Shown here one piece after another: positions 1 through 5,382 of a DNA stretch of 5,687 nucleotides (positions within the stretch are counted from its first letter, which is position 1; every line of letters begins with the position of its first letter). The notes beneath the pieces were generated by a model, which saw only the letters and a program-made list of their open reading frames with translations, did no database searches and was not told the origin of the DNA. Made by a program: the position numbers and the translations under genes. Source of the stretch: Halobacteroidaceae bacterium (GTDB lineage Bacteria > Bacillota > Halanaerobiia > B1SED10-174); assembly GCA_003550445.1 (NCBI GenBank), contig PUKG01000219.1:1-5687 (forward strand), written 5' to 3'.

Positions 1-259
1 CCAGATCACTTTCTTGCCTGGCTTACTATCGATGAAATCAGGGAGAAATTATTTTTACCGGCCCAAATCTGGGCTGTTGAAGAAATTTATAAAAAGAGGT
101 TTCGTTAAACAAGACACTAAATTTACCAAAGAAATTGTGAGGGTCGGTAAACCTGGATGCAATAACACCAATCATAACAAGAATTATCAAAGCTCAAAAT
201 TTAACAAAAAAGTGAAAAAAATGAAAAGCATCATTTTAAATGTTTTGTACCATTGAGGG

Positions 260-294
260 TTTTCGGTTTTACTGAAAAGCTCAGGAGTGTCTCC
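260..294 (+). other. Two adjacent small hairpins in the leader region
   Basis: TTTTCGGT (260-267) and ACTGAAAA (271-278) can form an 8-bp stem with one G-U pair and a TTT loop. Five bases later GGAG (284-287) and CTCC (291-294) form a 4-bp stem around TGT. Neither is followed by a T run, so they do not look like intrinsic terminators. They match no riboswitch or small-RNA family I recognise. They could be part of a structured leader or chance foldings in AT-rich DNA. Confidence 0.25.
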
Positions 295-420
295 GAATAG
301 ATTTCCAGAAAAAGAAGGCTATTAAGTTTTTCGGGGGCTTTTAATAAAGGAGAATTTAACAAGGGCAAAAACAATAAAGAGGGCCAAAAAATTCCCGCAG
401 CGAAATAGTTTTATTAATGA

Positions 421-480
421 ATTTTTGATCCAAAGAATTTTAATTATTTTTGAGGTTTAATCCCTTTTAAAAATTTTTGA
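421..480. repeat. Three direct copies of ATTTTTGA before the kinase gene
   Basis: Exact copies of ATTTTTGA lie at 421-428, 446-453 and 473-480, spaced 25 and 27 bp apart. Each is followed by a loosely similar AT-rich segment ending in a TTTWAA-like stretch, so the repeat unit may be a degenerate 25-27 bp. They sit 49-108 bp before the kinase TTG, where an operator or promoter would lie. The local AT richness makes chance recurrence plausible, so a regulatory role is only a suggestion. Confidence 0.35.
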
Positions 481-501
481 GAGCTTTCAGGTATTTAAAT
501 T

Positions 502-531
502 GGAGGTGGATGATTTGGGGTAAAGCGTTTG
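502..531 (+). promoter_or_regulatory. Ribosome binding region of the kinase, with ambiguous start
   Basis: A strong Shine-Dalgarno sequence, GGAGGTGG (502-509), is followed at ideal spacing by TTG at 515, but that frame stops at TAA (521-523). An ATG at 510 opens a nine-codon frame ending at TGA 537-539. The kinase frame itself has only TTG 529 before an in-frame TGA at 511, and its nearest ribosome binding site is GGGG (517-520), eight bases upstream. One more G in that GGGG run would join TTG 515 to the kinase frame, adding the residues MGVKR before the present start codon. Either a weak start is used here, or the run has lost a base naturally or by sequencing error. Confidence 0.5.
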
Positions 532-2016
532 CAGGTTGAAAAAATCCAACCTATGGTTAATTATGGGCCAGACTTTTTCGAAGCAGTTAACAATACCTTT
601 AAGGCAATGCAAGAAATAATAAAGATCCCTGCTTTTATTTTTTATTCCCAAAATTCCGAGACCGGGGATCTTCACACAATTGTTTCTGAAAATATGGGAG
701 AGAAAGAAATAAAAAAAGGAGAAGAGCTTCTACCAAAAATCGAAGAAGAGATTTTGATTTGCGATGACACAGAAAATCCCCTGGCTCTTGAAAAAAAATA
801 TCCTCACCATATCTGGATTCCTATCTCTGTTAATCGGAGAGTAATGCTCCCCCACCCTGGGGAAGGGATTGCTCGAATTGGAGTAATGTATTTCCCCTTA
901 AACAGATCCGTAAACGAAGAACAGGTCCTCTCTTTTTATTTAATTGCCGTTCAAGCAGCATTGATCCAGGCTAATGCCCAATCAATGGAATTATGGAGAA
1001 CCTCAACTGGAATGACTGCAGAAAATGTCCCCGTTGGAGTTATTGTCCTAACCTGGGGCGGGACTGTCCTTTCTGCTAACCCAGTGGCCCGGGAAATCCT
1101 GGGGGATATTCCCACTGATATGCCTTTATATCCAGAACTTTGGGAACCGTTAAAAGAGACAATTGACAGGGCAGTTCAGGATCAAAGGGTTAAAGAAGTT
1201 GAGTTGACCTGGGAAAATAACCGGGGAAAAAGGATGGACCTCCTTTTTAAGGTTTCTGTTAGCCATAAAGAGGGCCATTTTTACCTTGCAACCCTGACTA
1301 TTGAAGATATTACTGCGCGCCGACAGAGAGAAAAAGCGCTTGAAAGAGCTGACCGCCTAAAGGCTTTGAGCGGTCTTGTTGCAGGGGCGGCCCACGAAAT
1401 CCGCAACCCCCTTTCTGGATTAAAAGGGGCGGTTCAATTTTTGGGGAGGGATCCCCGCCTTAGAGAGGAAAAGGGTGATTACCTTAAACTTTTGGAATCT
1501 GAAATTGATCGTATTGATGAAATAGTAGGAAACCTACAGGCATTTTCTCTTCCCCGTAGTCCTAAAAGAGAGGAAGTTAAACCGGAGGTTCTTTTGGATT
1601 CAGTTTTACTTCTTCTTAAAAGCCAGCTGGGAAAAAACAATATCAAAGTAACCAGAGATTACAAAAAATCTCAACCGATTAAGGTGGACCAGGAACAAAT
1701 TAAACAGGCATTTTTAAACCTCCTTCTAAATGCTATTGAAGCTATTGGGCCAGGTGGTGGAGAAATTTCTCTAATAATTGATGATCATGAAAAAGGGACC
1801 TTAATTTTCATTCAGGATACTGGTGGGGGAATTCCTTCAGACCTTTTAGAAAGAATCTGGCATCCATTCCACTCCAGTAAGGAGAAGGGAACGGGACTTG
1901 GCCTTTCAGTGGTTCACAGCATAATTTCCGCTCATGGGGGAGAGATAAACGTTGAAAATATTGATGGAGGGGCAAGATTTTGCATTTTCCTGCCTAAAGG
2001 GGTTGGTAATGAATGA
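529..2016 (+). CDS. Soluble sensor histidine kinase (GAF-like, PAS, HisKA, HATPase), NtrB/AtoS type
   Basis: This 495-residue kinase autophosphorylates on histidine and passes the phosphate to the response regulator encoded next. Residues about 15-150 look like a GAF-type sensory domain and about 162-265 like a PAS domain. The HisKA dimerisation domain follows with the H-box AAHEIRNPLSGLKGA and phosphoacceptor His289. The ATP-binding domain shows the N-box LNLLLNAIEA (396-405), G1 box DTGGGIP (430-436), F-box-like PFHSSK (446-451) and G2 box GTGLGL (454-459), so all catalytic motifs are intact. I see no signal peptide or membrane helix, so it should be cytoplasmic and sense an internal signal. 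Its stop overlaps the regulator's ATG (ATGA), implying coupled translation. TTG 529 is the only in-frame start before an upstream stop; ATG 553 is an alternative. The true N-terminus is doubtful because a better-placed TTG at 515 is one base out of frame. The ligand is unknown. Confidence 0.93.
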   Translation: MQVEKIQPMVNYGPDFFEAVNNTFKAMQEIIKIPAFIFYSQNSETGDLHTIVSENMGEKEIKKGEELLPKIEEEILICDDTENPLALEKKYPHHIWIPISVNRRVMLPHPGEGIARIGVMYFPLNRSVNEEQVLSFYLIAVQAALIQANAQSMELWRTSTGMTAENVPVGVIVLTWGGTVLSANPVAREILGDIPTDMPLYPELWEPLKETIDRAVQDQRVKEVELTWENNRGKRMDLLFKVSVSHKEGHFYLATLTIEDITARRQREKALERADRLKALSGLVAGAAHEIRNPLSGLKGAVQFLGRDPRLREEKGDYLKLLESEIDRIDEIVGNLQAFSLPRSPKREEVKPEVLLDSVLLLLKSQLGKNNIKVTRDYKKSQPIKVDQEQIKQAFLNLLLNAIEAIGPGGGEISLIIDDHEKGTLIFIQDTGGGIPSDLLERIWHPFHSSKEKGTGLGLSVVHSIISAHGGEINVENIDGGARFCIFLPKGVGNE

Positions 2017-3353
2017 AACCGAATTGTTTGATTATTGATGATGAAAAATCCATCCGGCAGGTTTTAGCCGACACCCTAAAACAAGAAGGTTATGAGGTAA
2101 AAACCGCTGCCAATGGAGAAGAAGGGCTTGATCTAGCGGTTGATTTCAACCCCCGGGTTGTTCTCCTGGATATCAGGATGCCGGGTTTGGATGGAACTCA
2201 GGTTTTGGATAAATTATTATCTGAAGATCCAACCTGCAGGATAATAATGTTAACTGCCCACGGCAATCTCCGGACTGCAGTAGATACAATGGCCCGGGGA
2301 GCATACCACTATCTTGCCAAACCCTTTGACCTGGATGAAGTGGTGCATGTAGTAAATAGAGCTTCGGGGGAGTGGGAATTAAAAAATCAGGTTACCTTGC
2401 TGAAGAACAGACTTTTGGAAAAGGGAAGAATGGAAGGCATGGAGGGGAACTCCCCTGCCATGGAAGAGGTTTTTAAGGTTATCCTTCAGGCTGCCCCTAC
2501 TCAAGCAGATATCCTGATTACAGGAGAAAGTGGAACCGGGAAAGAACTTGCCGCCAGGGCCATCCACAGAAAAAGTAACCGAAAAGGTGACTTTATTGCA
2601 GTCAATTGTGCAGCCTTACCGGCTAATCTTTTAGAAAGCGAGCTTTTCGGACATTTGAAGGGAGCATTTACCGGTGCTGAAGGGTCTCGAGAAGGTTACT
2701 TGAAACTTGCAGATCAGGGGACTCTTTTTCTGGATGAGATTGGAGCCATGCCCCAGGAAGTTCAGGCAAAATTTTTACGGGCAATTCAGGAAAAAAGATT
2801 TTTCCCCGTGGGTGGAGAAAAAGAAATTAGTTCGGATTTCCGGGTAATAGCAGCAACAAATGAAAACCTGGAAAAAGGGATTGAGCGGGGAAGTTTCCGG
2901 GAGGATCTTTATTATCGCCTGGCAGTTATTAATTTAAAGCTGCCTCCCCTGAGAGAAAGGAAAGAAGATATTCCTCTTCTTGTTAGCAAGTTCCTTGAGG
3001 ATTACAATACAGCATATAAAAAGAATTTCTCGATTGATCCTTCTACTCTGGATTGGTTAAAGCAGCAAAAATGGCCGGGAAATATTCGCCAGTTGAAAAA
3101 TGCCATCAACCAGGCAGTGATCCTGGGTAAAGGAGAATTTTTGGTGCCCTCTGATTTTATGCCACCTGATTCCCGGGGGCAAACGGAAGAGGAAAAACCC
3201 TCCACTCTGGAGGAAAGGCTACAGGAAACCGAAAGGGAGCATATCCTTAAAGCCCTTTCTCAATGCAAGGGGAACAAAAGCAAAGCAGCGGAATTACTTG
3301 GAATTACCCGGAAGACTCTCTATAACAAAATGAAAAACCTTGGCCTGGAATAA
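2013..3353 (+). CDS. NtrC-family sigma-54-dependent response regulator
   Basis: This 446-residue protein is a phosphorylation-controlled enhancer-binding protein that opens promoters held by sigma-54 RNA polymerase. The receiver (1-120) has the acidic pair Asp9/Asp10, phosphoacceptor Asp53 in LLDIRMPG, Thr81 and Lys103. The AAA+ domain (about 141-380) has Walker A GESGTGKE (171-178), the sigma-54 contact loop GAFTGA (217-222), Walker B GTLFLDEIG (236-244), the FREDLYYRL segment (295-303) and sensor II WPGNIRQLKN (354-363). A Fis-type helix-turn-helix (about 405-443, with NKSKAAELLGITRKTLYNKM) ends it. Length and order are those of full NtrC/AtoC/ZraR proteins, and no key residue is missing. 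Its ATG overlaps the kinase stop by 4 bases, with AAAGGGG at 1996-2002 as ribosome binding site, so the two form a cognate pair. The sigma-54 promoter 83 bp after its stop is the obvious target. It is not called ntrC because nothing here points to nitrogen control. Confidence 0.96.
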   Translation: MKPNCLIIDDEKSIRQVLADTLKQEGYEVKTAANGEEGLDLAVDFNPRVVLLDIRMPGLDGTQVLDKLLSEDPTCRIIMLTAHGNLRTAVDTMARGAYHYLAKPFDLDEVVHVVNRASGEWELKNQVTLLKNRLLEKGRMEGMEGNSPAMEEVFKVILQAAPTQADILITGESGTGKELAARAIHRKSNRKGDFIAVNCAALPANLLESELFGHLKGAFTGAEGSREGYLKLADQGTLFLDEIGAMPQEVQAKFLRAIQEKRFFPVGGEKEISSDFRVIAATNENLEKGIERGSFREDLYYRLAVINLKLPPLRERKEDIPLLVSKFLEDYNTAYKKNFSIDPSTLDWLKQQKWPGNIRQLKNAINQAVILGKGEFLVPSDFMPPDSRGQTEEEKPSTLEERLQETEREHILKALSQCKGNKSKAAELLGITRKTLYNKMKNLGLE

Positions 3354-3374
3354 AATTGTAACCTTTTTTACTCG

Positions 3375-3408
3375 CCCGATGGGAAAGAATTTACCCATCG
3401 GGTTTTTT
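3375..3408 (+). terminator. Rho-independent terminator after the two-component operon
   Basis: CCCGATGGG (3375-3383) and CCCATCGGG (3394-3402) form a perfect 9-bp GC-rich stem around a 10-base loop. TTTTTT (3403-3408) follows directly. It starts 22 bases after the regulator stop and ends 27 bases before the sigma-54 promoter, so it separates the regulatory operon from the exporter operon. The exporter should therefore depend mainly on its own promoter. Confidence 0.92.
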
Positions 3409-3419
3409 CAGGCCTTTAA

Positions 3420-3429
3420 AATAGCTATT
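3420..3429. repeat. 10-bp perfect palindrome beside the sigma-54 promoter
   Basis: AATAGCTATT is a perfect inverted repeat that ends six bases before the TGGCAC of the -24 element. Such a position is too close for a typical enhancer site of an NtrC-type activator, but could suit a repressor or a DNA-bending protein. At 10 bp and mostly A/T it may be chance. Confidence 0.3.
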
Positions 3430-3434
3430 CTGAC

Positions 3435-3451
3435 CTGGCACACTCCTTGCT
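3435..3451 (+). promoter_or_regulatory. Sigma-54 (RpoN) -24/-12 promoter of the ABC exporter operon
   Basis: CTGGCACACTCCTTGCT matches the sigma-54 consensus YTGGCACG-N4-TTGCW at every invariant position: GG at 3437-3438 and GC at 3449-3450, exactly 12 bp apart. Transcription would start near 3462, giving a leader of about 26 bases before the ATPase start, which contains the AAGGAG ribosome binding site. The gene just upstream encodes a GAFTGA-type sigma-54 activator, which strongly supports the call. No comparable site is seen before the kinase gene. Confidence 0.9.
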
Positions 3452-3472
3452 TAATAAAAAAGAAAATAAGTG

Positions 3473-3490
3473 AAGGAGTGATTTGCCTTG
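3473..3490 (+). promoter_or_regulatory. Ribosome binding site and TTG start of the ABC ATPase
   Basis: AAGGAGTG (3473-3480) lies seven bases before TTG 3488 and fixes this as the start. The earlier TTG at 3483 is in another frame and soon stops. The predicted sigma-54 transcript begins near 3462, so the site is near the 5' end of the message. Confidence 0.8.
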
Positions 3491-4432
3491 CAAACGGCAA
3501 TTGAAGCAATTGGTTTGAGCAAGACCTATAAGAAAAATGATGTTAGGGCCAATATTGACCTTAATCTCCAGGTAAAGGAAGGGGAGATTTTTGGCCTGCT
3601 GGGACCTAACGGTGCCGGGAAAACTACCTTTGTAAAGCAGGTAGTTGGTTTACTTAAACCCTCATCGGGGAGTTTAAGGGTCTTGGGAGAAGATGTAATT
3701 GGAAACCCTGATTCCGTACGGAGCAATCTTAATTACATGTCACAAAATATTTTTGCAGTCTGGCATTTAAAGATTAGGGAAGTTATCGAATATAGCGGAA
3801 GGCTCAGGGGCTTATCCCTGGGGGAAGCAAAAAAACAAACCCAGAACCTCTTAGAAGAACTGGGTATAGAAGAACACGCCGATAAAGCGATTTTTCACCT
3901 TTCGGGAGGACTTCGCCAGTTAGCCGGTTTTGGAGCCGCATTTATTGGCAAACCAAGGCTTTTAGTCCTGGATGAGCCTACTTCCGCACTTGATGTAGCT
4001 CGCAGGCGAAAACTCTGGGAAAAGGTTCGAGAATTAAACCAAAAAGGTGGGGTTACTGTTTTACTTGTTACTCACAGCGTAATTGAAGCCGAGCATCTTT
4101 TGGATCGTTTGGCCATAATCCAGGATGGAAGATTAAAAGCGATAGGGAGTCCGGGAGAATTGAAACAGAAGGTTGACAACCGGCTCAGACTGGAGATCAT
4201 TCCCCACAATGGGGGTCTGCCTGCTGGCCTTACCCGGGACTTGAGTGAGGTGGGAGAAGTGTTCGAAGCAAACAATAGGGTTGTGGTCCTCACCTCCCGG
4301 GGAACCCTGCAGAAAGCAGTAGGCCTGGTTGAGAAGAATGGATTGGATTGCATTGACGATTTCCGAATTGGGACAGCCAACCTGGAAGATGTTTATTTAA
4401 AATTGGGAGGTGGAGTTCTTGGCGCTGCGTAG
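3488..4432 (+). CDS. ABC transporter ATP-binding protein, ABC-2 (DrrA/CcmA-like) exporter type
   Basis: This 314-residue ATPase powers the permease encoded next, acting at the cytoplasmic face of the membrane. The nucleotide-binding domain (about 1-220) has Walker A GPNGAGKTT (39-47), the Q-loop glutamine at 86 (YMSQN), the signature LSGGLRQ (138-144), Walker B LLVLDEP (158-164), the D-loop SALD (166-169) and switch His196 in VTHS. All are intact. Residues about 225-314 form the C-terminal extension common in ABC-2 drug and polysaccharide exporter ATPases, ending in the typical LEDVYLKL. No substrate-binding protein gene is seen, as expected for an exporter. Start TTG 3488 is set by AAGGAGTG. 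The 3' end overlaps the permease start, so the two are translated together. Transcription is probably from the sigma-54 promoter at 3435-3451, under the upstream regulator. The substrate (drug, lipid, peptide or polysaccharide) cannot be told from the sequence. Confidence 0.95.
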   Translation: MQTAIEAIGLSKTYKKNDVRANIDLNLQVKEGEIFGLLGPNGAGKTTFVKQVVGLLKPSSGSLRVLGEDVIGNPDSVRSNLNYMSQNIFAVWHLKIREVIEYSGRLRGLSLGEAKKQTQNLLEELGIEEHADKAIFHLSGGLRQLAGFGAAFIGKPRLLVLDEPTSALDVARRRKLWEKVRELNQKGGVTVLLVTHSVIEAEHLLDRLAIIQDGRLKAIGSPGELKQKVDNRLRLEIIPHNGGLPAGLTRDLSEVGEVFEANNRVVVLTSRGTLQKAVGLVEKNGLDCIDDFRIGTANLEDVYLKLGGGVLGAA

Positions 4433-5168
4433 GTTTTTCCTTAATACCCTATTACTTTTCAAAATGCAGGTTGCTTTATACAGGTTTTTAGGTTTTTTTA
4501 CGGCAATTGTTGCAGTACTGGTTCCCCTGGGGACTCTTTTTCTGATCCTCTTTACCTCGGGGGCCACTTCCCAGGAACACGCCTATTTGCTTTTGGCAGG
4601 TAATATAGTGGTGTCATTGGTTAACACCTGTATCACCAGCCTGGGCCAGTATATTGGTAACATGAAAGAAGCCCGGGGTTTTGAGTTTTATGCTACCCTT
4701 CCCGTAAGCAAGCTTTCCCTGGTATTAGCCCTGATGGGGTCAAATATTATGCTAAGCCTGCCGGGTTTTATAGCAGTTGGAATCCTGGGCTGGTTTATTC
4801 TCGGTATAAAAATAAATATCGGCCCGGGTTTTTTCCTGGCCGTTCTCCTTACCGCTGCTACCATGGCTTCTATTGGAACCATGATTGGTGTAACCGCAAA
4901 AAACGGACAGCAGGCTAACCATATTTCACTTGTGGCAATGTTTGTTTTTATTTTCCTTGCCCCCGTATATTATACAATTGAATCTTTGCCCCTTATCTTG
5001 CAGTGGTGGGGGAGGATTCAACCGGTAACTTATGGAGCAAATGCAATCCGGGCTTCCCTTGCAGGAATGCCTGTTTCTTCTTATTATTTGGACCTTTTAA
5101 TATTGCTTGCCATGGCAACGGTAAGCCTGTTATTTGTAACCAAAGGAATAAAATGGAGAGAGGGGTAG
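4419..5168 (+). CDS. ABC-2 type transporter permease
   Basis: This protein of 249 residues is the membrane half of the exporter; with the preceding ATPase it probably forms a dimeric channel complex in the cytoplasmic membrane. Six hydrophobic segments are visible at about 24-46, 55-76, 100-129, 137-158, 167-185 and 223-241. Between helices 2 and 3 lies a cytoplasmic FEFYATLPVSK segment (88-98). After helix 5 come APVYYTIESLP (181-191) and QPVTYGANAIRA (201-212), which are characteristic of the ABC-2 permease family. I prefer TTG 4419 as start because GGGAGG (4405-4410) lies eight bases before it. GTG 4410 is in frame, but it overlaps that ribosome binding site and would add three residues. 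The start lies within the ATPase gene (14-base overlap), indicating translational coupling. Length is normal for a single-domain ABC-2 permease. Substrate unknown. Confidence 0.92.
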   Translation: MALRRFFLNTLLLFKMQVALYRFLGFFTAIVAVLVPLGTLFLILFTSGATSQEHAYLLLAGNIVVSLVNTCITSLGQYIGNMKEARGFEFYATLPVSKLSLVLALMGSNIMLSLPGFIAVGILGWFILGIKINIGPGFFLAVLLTAATMASIGTMIGVTAKNGQQANHISLVAMFVFIFLAPVYYTIESLPLILQWWGRIQPVTYGANAIRASLAGMPVSSYYLDLLILLAMATVSLLFVTKGIKWREG

Positions 5169-5382
5169 GGAAAAATTTTTATCAATTTTATTACTCTGGC
5201 CTGAGCAAAACGGAAGCAAGAAAAACTATATAAAAAGAGGACTGAGATGAACTCAATGGGAAGGTGTCTGTTCTTTTGCAACTTTTATTAACTATACCTT
5301 TTTTAGATTTGAAAAGAAGGCTTTTCCTTCGGGGAAAAAGAAAACCGAGCCCGGGAATTTCAGGACCAGTTTTTGCTTTCTC
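5169..5382. other. Spacer between convergent genes
   Basis: The exporter operon and the minus-strand gene converge on this 214-base spacer. AAAAATTTTT lies at 5170-5179, soon after the permease stop, and TGAG-ATGAA-CTCA forms a 4-bp hairpin near 5243-5255, but no GC-rich stem followed by a T run is visible for the plus strand. Short open frames here have no ribosome binding site and overlap the minus-strand gene or the permease, so I treat them as chance. Confidence 0.5.
5311..5330 (-). terminator. Weak candidate terminator for the minus-strand gene
   Basis: Read on the minus strand, GAAGG (5330-5326) and CCTTC (5320-5316) form a perfect 5-bp stem around AAAAG. TTTTC (5315-5311) follows at once. 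It lies 53-72 bases past the stop of the minus-strand gene, a sensible place for its terminator. The stem is short and the T run only four long, so the call is tentative. Confidence 0.35.

Larger units (their letters stand above)
1..528. other. AT-rich region without a convincing gene, upstream of the two-component operon
   Basis: I see no well-supported gene in this stretch. A plus-strand open frame runs from the left edge to 256, but it has no ribosome binding site, is dominated by Lys and Asn, and resembles no family I know. A minus-strand frame at 38-175 reads more like a protein (a hydrophobic stretch followed by a mixed segment) but also lacks a ribosome binding site and is only 45 codons. 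The region contains hairpins at 59-76, 260-278 and 284-294, and a ribosome-binding-site-like AAAGGAG at 346-352 that no start codon follows at a usable distance. Three ATTTTTGA repeats lie at 421-480. The promoter of the kinase operon is presumably here, but I found no -35/-10 pair good enough to call. Confidence 0.6.

Noticed and set aside
59..76. Hairpin CGGCCCA-AATC-TGGGCTG
   Set aside because: The stem is good (7 bp with one G-U), but no T run follows on either strand and no gene end is nearby, so it is not called a terminator.
14..256. 80-codon plus-strand open frame
   Set aside because: It has no ribosome binding site before TTG 14 or ATG 32, is open from the edge, is Lys/Asn-rich as expected for translated AT-rich DNA, and has no recognisable domain.
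425..453. TTGATC as -35 of a sigma-A promoter for the kinase
   Set aside because: The -10 position 17 bp downstream reads TTTTGA, a poor match, and no better pair is seen nearby.
487..675. Minus-strand frame across the kinase start
   Set aside because: It is antisense to a well-supported kinase and has no motif or ribosome binding site.
4072..4380. 102-codon minus-strand frame inside the ATPase gene
   Set aside because: It is a long shadow frame opposite the conserved C-terminal part of the ATPase; Ser/Arg/Pro-rich with no domain.
5003..5233. Plus-strand frame overlapping the permease end
   Set aside because: It lies in another frame over the conserved ABC-2 C-terminus and has no ribosome binding site of its own.
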